NCBI GenBank assembly: GCA_022578965.1
Contig: MU400513.1
Span: 496,001 to 560,000, forward strand
Source: Xylaria sp. FL1777
Taxonomy: Eukaryota > Ascomycota > Sordariomycetes > Xylariales > Xylariaceae
Length of the DNA: 64,000 nt
Direction of reading: 5' to 3'
In this document: positions 47,168-59,695 of the stretch, in pieces
How positions within the stretch are numbered: position 1 is the first letter of the stretch
How the letters are laid out: each line of letters starts with the position of its first letter
Program-made: the position numbers and the translations under genes
The notes under the pieces: generated by a model
Database searches by the model: none
Seen by the model: the letters and a program-made list of their open reading frames with translations, nothing else
What the model was told of the DNA's origin: nothing

Positions 47168-48386
47168 ATGGCTTCAGTAAAGGGGTCTATCTTCGTTACA
47201 GGTGCTAACGGCGGCCTGGGCTCAGCCATCGTCAAACACATAATCGAGTCCCCTTCACTTTCAAAAACCTACCATGGCATCTATACCGTCCGCAACACAG
47301 AGCGAGCCGCCGCCGTGCAGAGCGTCCTGCGGAAGGCCAGCTCCGCAGGTCACTCATACGACCTTCTGCCACTAGATCTTTCCAGTCTCGCTAGCACGCG
47401 CAAGGTGGCCGAAGATATTAATGAACGTGTTGCCAGCGGTAAGGTGCCGCCCATCCGGGCCCTCATCCTCAACGCCGCATGGCAGGAATACACGACACAT
47501 ACCATGACCGACGATGGATTCGACATGACCTTCCAAGCGAATCATCTCTCTCATTTCCTGCTGACACTGCTCTTACTAAAGAGCATGGACAAAGAGCACG
47601 GAAGGGTAGTCGTCCTAGGCAGCTGGTCGCACGAGTAAGCAGTCTTTCTTTGTACTGTTCGCTGGCGATAAGACATAATACTAATGATGTATTGGCGTCT
47701 AGCACATCCGATAAGCGTAATACAGTACCGGGGATCCTTCGCGCCTTCGAGGATGAAGAGTGGAATCTCATCTTCAAGGAGCCCATCGACACAGAGCCGC
47801 TTGCCCGCGGCAAATGGAGCACGCCCGACTCCGAGCCCGGTACCGGTAACCCGGGGTTCCGACGGTACGGGGCGTCGAAGCTGTGCGAAATCATGTTCAT
47901 GTAAGCGCACTACCCAACAGCTAACTCCTTTCTCCCTTCCTCCCTACCTCCATCCCTTGCTGACAATTCATGTCCTGCAGGCGCGAGCTAGCAAAGCGCT
48001 TAAAGACGGACCCGAAACTATCGGCCATAGCGGCCCTCGCAATCGACCCCGCCGCCATGCCGACGCAGCTGACGCGCCGCACCCCCAACAAGTTCCTCAA
48101 GGTGATGAGCCTCGTCGCGGGGCCCCTGATGTCCGTCATGTCGCGGTTCCAGCCGCCCAACAGCCACTACCGCACGACGGCGCAGTCGGCCAACGACGTC
48201 ATCAACGCCGCCTTCGACACCGAGAAGCTCGGCGAGCGCCCCGACGGCATCTACCTGGATGGCTGCGAGATCTCCGATGTCGGGCCCGAGGCCAAGGACG
48301 CTGCTAAGAGCGAGAGGGTGTGGAAGGACTCGCTGGGCTATGCGCAGATTAAAGAGGGCGATACCGTGCTGGCCGCTTGGCGTTGA
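47168..48386 (+). CDS. Short-chain dehydrogenase/reductase
   Basis: An NAD(P)-dependent oxidoreductase of the SDR family; substrate unknown. Exons 47168-47634, 47703-47900 and 47981-48386 give 356 residues. Donors GTAAGC and GTAAGC, acceptors TCTAG and TGCAG, and phases all match. Rossmann motif TGANGGLGSAIVKH is at 11-24, the NAG-like segment is LILNAAWQE, and the catalytic Ser lies in VVLGSWSHD. Catalytic Tyr and Lys are in YGASK (about 213-217), after an insert of about 50 residues between Ser and Tyr. That insert is typical of retinol-dehydrogenase-like SDRs of filamentous fungi. The C-terminal part has a helix with MSLVAGPLMSVMSRFQ that could touch a membrane. It stands alone, with no biosynthetic cluster around it. 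Confidence 0.9.
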
Positions 48387-49198
48387 TTTATGCATGTGTA
48401 AGTAGGCATCGTTGTAGGTAGGTAGGCTTTGCTTGGAATAGCGTGATTTTTAATGTGTAACAATATCTCTCAGAATTCAGTTTGCCTGCTCTCTCCTAAG
48501 CTTTGTAGTAATGGTGCGAAGATGATGCTGTCGTTGCTTTCATCATCAAGCTACATGCTACCTGTTCCATTAGTCATAGTCACGTAGACCCCAGAGATTA
48601 TGAGGTTACAGCATTACCGGTTCAGTCATGTTCCTATTGTATAGTCTAAAATGTCGTGGAATTCTAGAATTTGGTTACCAACATATATAGCATAAAGAAA
48701 AAATGAAAGCAAAGTAGCTTAGTCGGCTCATTATGCCTGCGAATTTCTGACACCAGCTTGTCAAAATATTAGCCCAAATACGCACCATGAAACCGAGTGC
48801 TTATGTCCATGGCGCATCGCTAAGATCAACCTACTATCTTGGAGATGCAAGGACTTCGTCGACATTGATCAGCTAGTAGCTTACACCAGTTTGGCCAACA
48901 TTAGCAAGATCAATCATGAAATAAGTTATTAAGCACTTGAAAAGGGGCAATATTGAAAGTAAGCAATTGCGGGAAAGAGGATTGTTATCGATTGTGTGAG
49001 TTGTAACGATTGGTCTAGCAATGAAGGTATTGGTGAGCATAGTACCACGGCTGGGTAGAGTCACGACTGGGGAGAATAACCTCATGGCGCTATCTGGCTC
49101 GGTCGTGGAATTGGTGCGCTCGGTAGTTACCTACCTAGGCAGTGCTTGGGGGTATTTGGAATATATGCATTTTGAGGGATAGTAGACTATCTTTAGTA
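48387..49198. other. Intergenic between convergent genes
   Basis: 0.8 kb with no gene seen. It contains ACCTACCTAGGCAG near 49130 close to the WD40 gene 3' end. Confidence 0.6.
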
Positions 49199-50495
49199 CT
49201 AGTCTTCCAATTCTTCCATCATTGCTGCGAGTTCAGCCTCTTCTTCTAAAGTCATTAAACTTTCACCTGGTTCTGCGGCGTCTTCCTTTTGAATCCCTTT
49301 TGCCTTCTCGTCTCTCTCCTTGTTGATTCTGTCTAGCTCATCCTTATGAAGCGACCATTTCCTGACAGTTCCGTCGATCGACACTGATGCTACTAGACCG
49401 CCATCAGCTAAAACCACGAGGCCTGTCACTTCGTCGTAGTGGCCCTCAAGAGTGCAATATAACTTTCCAGATGTGCGATCCCATACTTTAATGTCTTCGT
49501 CGCGCCCAGCCGTGATTATCCATTGGTCCGTCACACCAACGGCCCTAACATGACTGCCGTGCTTGATAGTGTCTTCTGTCGCAAACCCCTTTTGTCGTGA
49601 AAGGCATTTGGCGGTGCCATCGCCGCTTGATGTCCAGAGATCCACGTCCTCGCCCTCTGTATCAAAGAATAGTTTATACACCGTGGTGTCATGTTCTAGA
49701 ATACTGTGTCGCACGGATTTCGGCTCTTTCGGCGACACTTCTTTGATCTGCTCAACCGTACTCGTGGTTATGCGCCAACGTCGGATGTGAGGGTCACTGC
49801 TGGCACTGACTAGGACGACGGCATCGGGGGTAGACTCTAAGGGGTCGATGGCCAGATCCTGGAGGGCCATCATGGAAACAGTTTGGTCTTGGATCACATG
49901 GATACGAGACCCCGTCTCGATATCCCAGACTATTATCTTCTTGTCTGCGCCTCCGCTGATAAGGCAGTCCTTCGACCCAATCTTTGCACATATAACAGTC
50001 TTGACGAAGTCTGTATGGCCGCTATACTTGAGACCCGGTACTTTAGTTTCTAGATTCCAAGACCATATATCTTTATCCCAAGACCCAGCAAATACCGTGT
50101 GGTTCCCGGGACCGCCAACAGCAACACAGGTAACGGGTGCGGACGGACCCTGAAACACCTGTTTCGTTTCCCCTAACTAAAGCAGTTGAGTATTTACACA
50201 ATCACGAACTTCAGCGACGTGAAACACTTACGTCTATGTCCACTCTACGGACGGTGCCAGTGGATTCCGCAAGAAGCAGAAAACTGGAGGCCGAGGGATC
50301 TGGAACAGCAGCGAGCACCTTCGACTTGAGCACAATGGGATCGCCATTTTTATTGCTGGCCTTTGCAGTCCGCCTCTCCGCCTGAGCTTGCTCGGCACTA
50401 ACAAACACAATTTAGTGAGATCCAATATTCAACTTGATGCCTATAAAGACATACTCGGTTTGAAAATAGTGCCCTGCCGAGGTTCCCTGGCGCAT
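49199..50495 (-). CDS. WD40-repeat protein
   Basis: A small beta-propeller protein of 388 residues; no specific ortholog assigned. Exons on the minus strand are 50495-50455, 50397-50232 and 50158-49199. The introns of 57 and 73 bp use GTATGT and GTAAGT donors in matching phase. It begins MRQGTSAGHYFQTE. WD units are visible as TVFAGSWDKDIWSWNLETK, CLISGGADKKIIVWDIETG, SASSDPHIRRWRI, TSSGDGTAKCL, ITAGRDEDIKVWDRTSGKL and VSIDGTVRKWSLH. The C-terminus is acidic and probably helical (LMTLEEEAELAAMMEELED). No signal or membrane segment is present. It is divergent from the Ctf4 gene with 610 bp between start codons, so both may share a promoter region. Confidence 0.85.
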
Positions 50496-51105
50496 GGTGT
50501 CGGAAAGCCGTGGCACTTAAATCGATAGATCTACCACAAGAAAATCCGATGTGGGAAGGTCTGCTAAGAGGGGGGAATTGCTTTCAATTTAACAGATAAG
50601 AGCAAAAGCGAGGTCGGTTCTATTATTGCCCTGAACGAAAGATGATTTGGTCAGCCGAATTGTCACTATTTGTCTGCCTAAACTCTTCTCCCAGTGAATG
50701 CCTAACTCTTGATAAGTGAAGTACCTACTATGATCTGATCGATGGAGCACTGTATAAAATCTAGGGATCAAAGTACCTTCAATGCTTTCTACATGGTAAG
50801 TACTCAGGTACATACATTGCCAACTGTGGCCAACTGACAACGGCGGATCGATAAGCTGCCGGGTACTTAGATATTAACAGGGGCTCTGAAGAGGGGCAGC
50901 AGGGGACTTTTAATTGACTGAACGCGTCTCTACGCGCTCCAATATCGCGTCTCGTCCATACTAATTTGTCTGTATACAACATCTAAGAATGACGATGAGT
51001 TTGAACAGTCCATTGACGACATAACGATTGTTTTGTTTTGTTTTACCTATCTAGAGACTTAAGTCGTCATCCTGGGTCCCTTATACACTGAAAATTGCTT
51101 GTAAC
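50496..51105. promoter_or_regulatory. Shared divergent promoter region
   Basis: 610 bp between the start codons of the WD40 gene and the Ctf4 gene. It must hold both promoters, but I cannot identify individual elements with confidence. Confidence 0.5.
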
Positions 51106-53722
51106 ATGGCGTCCACAGCGCCTTTGCGCCCGCGCGCACGACCAGCGCACACTCAAGGCTCTACCCATTGTGCTTACACCCCTGATGGCTCGAAGCTGGT
51201 CACTGTCGGCTCCAACAATACCATCCGATTGTACAAGACAGGCTTCGATGGCGAGCCTATCAACATCGATGACTGCCAGGAGCAGAATGTCAGCGTCGCC
51301 GCGTCGGACGACTTCTTCGTTGTAGGGTCAGAGGACGGAACTCTGAGTCTGTACTCGATCCCCAACGCCGCCTTCGACAAATATCTCCTTCGAACCTCAT
51401 TGCCAATCAGAGATGTCGCCCTGTCTCCAGACTCCAAATGGTGCGCTGTGGCAAGCGATGAGTTGACCGTTAAACTCGTTCGAACCGACGACAACACCAA
51501 GCTTCGGCACCTGAGAGCCCATAATAAGCCCACCAAGCATTTGGCATTCGACACAAAGGGGGACACCGTGTCGTTGGCCTGCACAGACGGAATAGTCTAC
51601 GTCTATGACCTTGGTAGAGAGGACACAGATGACCCTGAGCTAATCAGGAGAGTGGACGGCGTCATTGGTGCCTTGGAGACCGAATCGGAAATCAGCACCG
51701 AGATTGCTTGGCATCCTGACGGCCGCGCTTTTGCAGTTCCGACCCCAACAAGGGACATACAAGTGATTTCAAAGAATGACTGGGAGAAACAACGCGCCTT
51801 TTCAAACGGACATACTGGCGAAATCACGGCTTTGGCATGGTCTCCAAACGGAGCCATGCTGGCATCAGCCGGCAAGGACAAGAAAATATTGGTATGGGAC
51901 ACCAAGACGCAAGCCGTGATTTTCCGGCACGATTTTGCAAATGTCATGGATATTGCATGGCACCCAACGAATAACATAGTATCTTTTACAAACTCGGACG
52001 GGGAGGTGTATATCCATCCAGACTTTGTTCCCGAGCAGCATGTCTCGCTATTGAAATTAGCTAAACAACCAGCTCCTTTCATCCACGACCCACTGTCCGA
52101 GATCTCCACGAATGTGAGACGACCGGAAGCCAATGGCTTCAAGCCTATGGTCTCTCGCCCTCGCAGGGACTCGGCCGGTAGTTATGATTCTCTCATGGAC
52201 GGTCCTCTTCCAGAGGATGATGACTTTGTAGTTGACGATGACGGGGCTGGTTATGTGATCAACAGCAATGGAAAGCGATTGCATGACGGTGTCGATGTTT
52301 TTGGCGAACCCTTAAGTAAACGCCGCAATGTCGAGATTGAATACCATGAAGCCTTTCAGCCTGGTTCGACACCATGGCGTGGCAACAGAAAATACCTCTG
52401 CCTAAATCTGACCGGATTCGTATGGACTGTAGACCAAGATGGACACAACACTGTGACGGTTGAATTCTACGACCATGAACTACACAGGGATTTTCATTTC
52501 ACCGATACATTCCTATACGATAAGGCCTGCTTAACAGAGAGCGGCGTCGCCTTCTCGTGCCCACCAACAGATAATGCACCAGCTACAATCTTCTACCGAC
52601 CCCATGAAACCTGGACACATCGCACCGATTGGAAGACACAGCTACCAAAAGGAGAAGCTGTTCTCGCTATGTCGCTCAGCGACTCGTTTATAACTGTCAC
52701 TACAACGGCCAACTACGTGCGAGTTTATACTCTCTTTGGCATACCCTACAAAGTATACCGACCCAAAAGTTCCCCGATGGTTACGTGCGCAAGTTGGAGA
52801 GACTACGTGATAACCATAGGTAATGGGCCAGCTGGGGGAGATGGCCAGACGAGGTTGCTTTATACCATTGAAAATATCAAAAGAGACGAGATATGTCAGA
52901 ATGAGGATACTGTAGCACTCCCCCCAGGAGCAACTCTAAAAAGTGTCTTCTTCTCGGACTGTGGCGTAAGTGCGGTTCAAAGCTCCTCCCATTTTCGTCA
53001 TATTGCAATTCTTTAATCTAATTGCTCCCTAGGATCCATGCATTTATGACTCCACGGGAACATTGCTCACTCTCTTACACTGGCGACAGCCGTCTAGAGC
53101 TTCATGGCTACCATTACTTGACACCAAGCTACTCCCTCGTCTAGCATCAGGGCGTAAAACAGAGACTTACTTTCCAATTGCTGTTGCTGATAACAAATTT
53201 CATTGTATCATCCTCAAGGGAGGCGATGAGTATCCTTACTTCCCACGACCCCTGCTTTCTGAATTCGACTTCTCTATACCACTTACATCAGAGCCACAAA
53301 GCAAGAAGAAGCCAAACCCGGATGCTATGGAGGATGATGAGTCGCCAGATAATGAAGATGGCGATTCTGAGAGCCGCAAGCTCGAGCAGCAGTACCTGCT
53401 CAAGGGAATCGCGGCGGCACAGTTGCAAGACCTCGTAGAATCAACGAGGAGTAACCACGGGCAGCGCTCGAGCCTTGCAAGGCTCGAGCTTGAAATTGAC
53501 AAGGCTCTGCTTCAGCTGCTAGCCGTCGAGTGTCGTGAGGGAGAGGACCGAGGAATGCGAGCCCTGGAGATGGTAGAGCTCATGCGCGACCGTACAGGGC
53601 GGATGATAGAGGCGGCAGGCAAAGTAGCAGAACGGTATGGCAGGTCTATTCTCGGAGAGAAAATTCGGGAAGTGGGTGAGCGACGAGTAGTTAATGTGCT
53701 GGGAGACGACGATGACCTATAA
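51106..53722 (+). CDS. CTF4: Ctf4/Mcl1/SepB replisome adaptor
   Basis: The replisome hub that links the CMG helicase to DNA polymerase alpha and supports sister-chromatid cohesion; nuclear. Exons 51106-52965 and 53033-53722 with a 67-bp intron (GTAAGT, CCCTAG) give 849 residues. An N-terminal WD40 propeller (about 1-330) includes LAWSPNGAMLASAGKDKKIL and VWDTKTQAV. Then come an acidic linker with PLPEDDDFVVDDDGAGY and the SepB-box propeller with NRKYLCLNLTGFVWTVDQDG, TVEFYDHELHRDFHFTD and YKVYRPKSSPMVTCASW. After the intron come DPCIYDSTGTLLTLLHWR and WLPLLDTKL. The C-terminal helical bundle contains LEQQYLLKGIAAAQLQDLVE, ALLQLLAVECREGEDRGMRA and LEMVELM. The HMG box of animal AND-1 is absent, as expected for fungi. 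The gene is complete. Confidence 0.95.
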
Positions 53723-56700
53723 TGAAGCATGTACAGAACAAGGTTAATGCCGAAGTACACTATTGCGTACGTCAAGGCACAGATTTTGGAAATCAGGTGC
53801 TGATCTTCCTACCACTGCGTACGATACCGTCACCCTTGTCTACCTTGAAACTCATCAGTGATAAACCGCCCCTATCTGGAATATCTTAGCCAACTTCAGA
53901 CTTCGGACAGTTAGCGCGTAAATGGCCACCTGGCCACCATATAAGGCTAACAAATCCACGATAGAACATTTTGGTTTCAGGAACATAGCTTCCAAAGTGT
54001 AATCGCGTAGAAAACCTAAGCACCGAATTTATCTGAGCAAAGTCCGTCTTGCGCAGGAGTGTTGTGTATGTAATCTGGAAAGTACCGGCTTATTCCGGAA
54101 TATAAACGAGTCGTCAGTTTAAATAACACTAGATACTAGTGTACGGCACATTTCTTAGTTCGCCGTCATTATTACCAGGCAGCTTCATACCATCATCCTA
54201 TCACTATACTATACCTGGAATGAGCACCGATGCAAGCATCGTAATGTCTACACTATGCAATACTGCGTAAGTAATTAGTGTAACATGACACACTCCCGGT
54301 TCAAGGGAATCACACATTGGGAGAACTTGGTCAGAAACTTGGAAATGGGGTATAAAACACACTCAATATTACCACCATGTCAGATGAAAGACACGCTCGA
54401 GTTAACAGGTAAGATCAGCGAGTTACATTTGCCACCAATATCTTCATTTCTTATTATTTATTTATTTTTCATCTTCTCTTAAAAACTGGTTTGCAATACT
54501 GTTACGCGTAATTACTCAATTACCCGCTCACCACGACAGACAATTTGACATTGTTGCCAAGTCACGCCTCAGCTTTGCGTCAATAACCAGTAAGCCAACT
54601 CATTACTTACGCACGCAAGGAAAGTCTGAATATATATTCCGCGTACATTGACGGTATGCATACCTACGTCTCAATAACTGGGTAACGGGACTCCCTACTG
54701 CCGCGTTATGCACCTTGTGTTCTGGAAGGTTTTTCTGCCGCTTCCTTCGGATACAGCCGTCCTGACATGCGCAGTAAAAGCTTACGAATATCCTTGCTCC
54801 CCGTCCCTGTTTTACTGAATCCTTAGAACACGCTGGGCGTCTAGCTACACTAGGTAGCCAGCATGTCCTGAAACTGCTCAAAGAGGCGTCCTGCGAGAAT
54901 AAAATGAATGCTATGCCTGATAAAACCTCGTAAAACAATTGCCGGAGAGCGATATGATCGTACCATACATATACGCATAACGAAGCGGTAAGAAATACTA
55001 GAACAGAATCCGCGAGCCGTTCATCTCTTCACGTCACATCGTGTGGAGTTCGTCGTGTCACCCGGGTTCCGTCCCTGGGATAGCCGGAATCCACCTGGAT
55101 CCTACGAAATACTCGGGGGCTGATTTTGCCCGTCGTGGTATAGATACTACGTAGTGTATTCAGAGTTGCAGAGGCGAGAGAGACCCGGCCAGCCGGCATT
55201 GCCGACGCCCATTCTTTGGGGTAGCGTGGTGTTAATGTTGGTTGCCGTCAACGCCGCTCGAATGCAAATACTTACCTAACCTAGCCCATCTGGGTGGGAA
55301 CCTAAACCTCCGCAGATATCCGGCAATTTTCTCACGGGTATTGGCACTTCAACCTAAGCCCATTCTGGTATATGTTTACTACTGCGTACTACATGTACGC
55401 ATACGTACAGCAGGCATCTTCACCCCCAATTTTCTATTTACACGTACATATCAGTTTAGTCTTACTTAAGACAGCCTGTGGACGCCAACATAGACCACGG
55501 TTGGGCCCGTTCCAGTAGATGGTCGCTGCTTACAACAGCACCTTGGAGGTAAAGAAAAGGAGGCGAGTTAGCATGTACAAAAGTTCCATAACCCGGCTAG
55601 CAGCAAATATTTAAAGCAAGAAAGGCTAGCTACAAAGATATACCTGAGCTAATGAAACAAGCTTAGAAGCAAAGTTACCACACTAGGTGTGGCGTAGTGT
55701 AACTATATTTTCAGTTAATTCATGCATTACCTACCCTATGCGTAAGTGGTGCTATTATACGCAGTATGCTCTACACAAGTGTGTAACATCTACCATACTA
55801 CAATCCAGCCGTAACCCAGGTAAGTTACATGTATGGAGGGCCTGCCACGATAGGTTTAGATTAATGCTTCGATATCCATTAGGGAAATCTCACGATCACT
55901 TTTGGTGTAGTGCGATATTGGACTTGCATGGTGCTAGACATGGTAGCGAATCCTAAACCCTGAAATACACGTACTGTCTGGGCCTCGTCCTGTCGAGACG
56001 CTGTCGAGTTGTAATTATAGTGCCAACGATCCTCTAAATGTGGTTTTTAGGATATGCCACGTGCTCCTTGATCAATGAGTTCACCCAATCATGTCAGCAG
56101 TTCCCAGAAGAGGTGAGTGGAGTAGGGTATATTAGGTTATTAGTGCATATACACCATTACCACCTACGTAGTGTGTCCCGTATGAGCAGGTAAGCAGTAC
56201 GGCTGCTGGCCATGATGTATGAAGCCTACCTAGCCGTCTGGGAAGAGCATGGCTTGCGAGAGTGACAACTAACAACCATATTTGCATCCTTCAGTATACA
56301 AGCCCCCTGGTACACGCCAACAAGCTGAAACTGGGCAAGCCACCAATCATCACCTTGGCGAGGAAAAGGGATAATAGTGTAATTAGCATAGTGTAGCCAT
56401 CGTGGGATTTCTCACGATCTAATCTGAATAGGTACTAAACTCTCCGTAGCCTCGCTGGGGCATTACCGGTCGCTTGCTCGCTTTCCGTCAGTAGCGTCGC
56501 ATTGGTCTTAATGTTCAAGTTCAAACATATCAATAAAATACCAATACAACGGTAGTGAGCCTTCCCAAGGCGAGGAGAACAAGCTCTAGACTAAGCCAGG
56601 GATCAGCAAAGTCTTATGCCCAAATAGTATATATCCCGACGTATTCGTACAGGGTCTTGGGGGGGTGGATGGAACTTATAAGCTCTCTTGAGAATAGCAC

Positions 56701-57265
56701 CTATATCCTTCTGGCCTAATGCCTATAAAACGAATCCTTGGCATAGATCCCAACATCTGCAGAGATACAATTGTTATCCAACAAGCGTCTTGTCTTGCAT
56801 AACCTTACGTCGTGGAGTCTTCCGGTGCTTTTGGCAGCCGCAAATCGTAGGAAACAGGAGGGTATCTGTAGAAAGGGACCAGATGTTTGGGAACTTTATT
56901 AACCTTACTCCACCCCCACCCCAGGAATCTGTCGCACTTTCGGTTCTTTCTGGTAACATTAAGACTGGCGGCACTGTCCATCTAATCTAAATAAGCGACC
57001 CAGGCGATCTCGAGGGCGACTTCTGAACTTGGGGCGAGATACGGTTAACCAGGGCATGGAATATAATTAAGTTCAAGAGAGGGAGAGATCAGAGAAAATA
57101 ATACCTAAGCGCTTTGGATGGACCGAAGTTGTCACCTACTCGACTTACTCACGCACGCATCGGAAATCATCAGACGGAGGAAAGGACGCAAAGAATATGG
57201 TAACTTGACCCGTTCGTGCCAGGGTCGTTGGAGGATTGTTTGCATCGCGCGACAAGTATTGAGCG
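53723..57265. other. Long intergenic stretch, no gene recognised
   Basis: 3.5 kb with only short open frames lacking protein-like features. No tRNA or 5S rRNA gene was recognised. The last few hundred bases before 57266 are the upstream region of the 7TM gene. Confidence 0.5.
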
Positions 57266-59023
57266 ATGCCTGGGGACATATGGGATCTCTCCAAGCGTTA
57301 CGATAACTCTGACGAAAAACCAAACCCCTTCAATAATCGACGGACCGTTGAAGCAACCATCCTTCCCTTCGTTGTAAGTTTGCCGTGCGACCCGGTGAAT
57401 GGGTTCCTATTCCACGCGTAGAAAGATTGCTGATGTGTTTGATTAGGCTATTTCGTGGGTATGTGTCGTGTTAAGAATACATACACGTTATCGGCTTAAA
57501 TGCTTGGGATGGGACGATCTATTTGTTATACTTTTTCGGGTATGCCAATGAACGATGCAACCATCATGATTCTTCCACCCAGCTCACTCAATAACAATAG
57601 GTTTCGGGGACGATAGGCACGGCTTCTTTCTTACTATGTATGATTGGTCCTCTCAACCATGAAGGCACAATACCATCAGCTAACACGCACCATAGTATTT
57701 AATTATGGCTTCGGCAAGCACTACTGGCAAATTAGCGAGGTGGAACAATTAGGATTTCGAAAGGTCAGGAGCTTTCAGATCGCGACGCCTACGATAGGTA
57801 TCATATCGTGTTAGGGCGCACGAATTGCCCCGTTGACTAACAATGCCGCGATAGACTTATTACTTCGCGCTGCTTTCATACGTGGTCTCTACAACACTCA
57901 CGAAACTGTGTCTGCTGACGCAGTACCTGCGCCTTTTCGAAGATGACAGACGTGCGCGCAGGGCCTGCTGGTTCTTCATCATCATGTCTGCGATCTGGGG
58001 CGTCATATTCACCGTGCTCGCGATCGGACCCTGCGTCCCGCTGTCGGGGTTCTGGGACATGGAAGAGGACGCGCATTGCTACGGTTTTGGGTCCAGGAAC
58101 CCCGACCAGCTCTCGGCGACGTACGCCGTGCACGTAACGACGAACGTCATCCTCGACCTCATCGTGCTCGCTATACCTTTGCCGGTATACATTAAAACGT
58201 TCAACCAGAAGAAGCAACGCGTTGCATTTTCCATCCTGATTCTTCTGGGAATTGCGTAAGTCCCTCAAAGAAAACAAACACATTAAAAAGTATTTCGGAA
58301 GCTGGTGAGATTGAGGATGCTAACATTGCTGTTTCATACAGCATCAACGTTGTGAGCATCGTGCGGATATACACGATCATAAAGACGCGGGCAGGGACGT
58401 ATCCCATCCCAGACCCGACATTCTACGCGCCGCAGAGCGTGGTGCTCGCCGCGCTCGAGGTCGACCTGGCGTCCATCGCGGCCTCGATCCCCGTCTTCTG
58501 GCCGATGTTAACAAACAGCTGGGGCAAGATCTTCGTGACGCAAGAGGTCCACGTAACGCACCACCACCGGCGGCTCTCGGGCGACTTCGAACTACCGCAC
58601 TTCTCGCCATCGAGGCGGACGAGCCACGGCCGCCGCGACAGTGACAGCAGCATAAAGCTCGTCATCATGGACTCGAAAGAGCTGCGGCCGCCCCGGAACA
58701 GCAGCGCCGCAAGCAGCCGCGTCCCGCTGGCGGAGAGGCAGGTCAGCTACGACACGAAGGACCCGTATGTGCGCGGCAGGGTGTACCCGCTGGACGGCGC
58801 GATGCCGGCCTCGGAGGCGCAGGTGGTGTCGGAGGGCGAGCGCGGCTTCAGGAGGAATTACATGGAACACTTCGGCGGTCGCTCGCCGTCCCTGGAGATT
58901 AATAAGCCTGACGACGTCCGGCTCAGCACCGAACAAGGCTCGAGCAAGGACGGGGACAGGGCTTGGAGGGTCTCGCTCTCGAGGAAGCCTTCGCGGCGGT
59001 TCTGGAATGGCGAGCATGAATAA
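57266..59023 (+). CDS. SAT4-type fungal 7TM (rhodopsin-like) membrane protein
   Basis: An integral plasma-membrane-type protein of the fungal SAT4/rhodopsin family; ligand and role unknown, although relatives include Pth11-like receptors. The six-exon model is 57266-57373, 57447-57539, 57601-57637, 57696-57763, 57855-58255 and 58342-59023, giving 462 residues with all phases matching. It starts MPGDIWDLSKRYDNSDEK. Helices include ATILPFVAISWVCVVLRIHT (TM1, followed by LGWDDLFVILF, the family WGWDD-like motif), GTIGTASFLLLFNYGFGKH and FALLSYVVSTTLTKLCLLTQ. Next come WFFIIMSAIWGVIFTVLAIG, a loop with paired Cys (GPCVPLSGFWDMEEDAHC), VHVTTNVILDLIVLAIPLPV and ISILILLGIAINVVSIVRI-like segments. 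It ends in a long Ser/Arg-rich cytosolic tail. No CFEM domain is present. The donor of intron 4 is GTCAGG, which is unusual, so exon 4 is the weakest join. Confidence 0.8.
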
Positions 59024-59695
59024 ATAAATATATGGTCAAGAGACATGGAAAGCGAGAGAAAGTTACTTCACAGTACTTGCATTGATGTTTATTGCTGTTC
59101 TGTATATACCCCACTCGTACACGTATGCATGATTATTATAGAATTAGTGTTTTTTTTCCCCTCATCTTTATTTCTTCTTTCTGGTATATAGATATAGCTC
59201 ACGTTACACAGGGTTACTTGGGCATTTAGAGGTGTGGTAATTGCTAATGGGAAGGATATTCATAAGATCATTCTCATGAGGTACGCCATTGGCGATTATG
59301 GATGCTGTTACTAGGTAATTCACGTTGGGAACAATGAGATCATTTTTTGCGGGAGGCTTTCGTATATTTATCTATACACATAGCTTATGATTCTTAATCT
59401 GAAGGATCTGAAATGTGTTGTACGACTTCCGGACGAAGAAGAGTGTTTTTTGTATTACACATTGTGCCAGAGACCATCAGTGAGTCGTGCCAAGCTCTTT
59501 CCGCCGTAACGCACACTCACAATATGTCCCTTTACACCCCTTTTTCGCCTCCTCAGCTCATTCTAATGTTCTTGGCTTGTTGGGCCTTTATCAGTTCCAT
59601 AGTTCCATGGTCTGCTCATCACGACCTTGCGAATCGCGCGATCGGATCAGTATCAAACTGCCGTTGAACAATATAATAAGGGGACGTAGGTGTGT
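59024..59695. other. Intergenic between convergent genes
   Basis: 0.67 kb with no gene seen. It probably holds the 3' UTRs of the 7TM gene and the SANT-like gene. Confidence 0.55.

Noticed and set aside
24175..48386. Secondary-metabolite gene cluster built on the oxidase and the SDR
   Set aside because: They lie 21 kb apart and no polyketide synthase, peptide synthetase or terpene cyclase is present.
54285..54330. CGGTTCAAGGGAATC as a tRNA B-box
   Set aside because: The loop does not match the B-box consensus and no acceptor or anticodon arm could be drawn.
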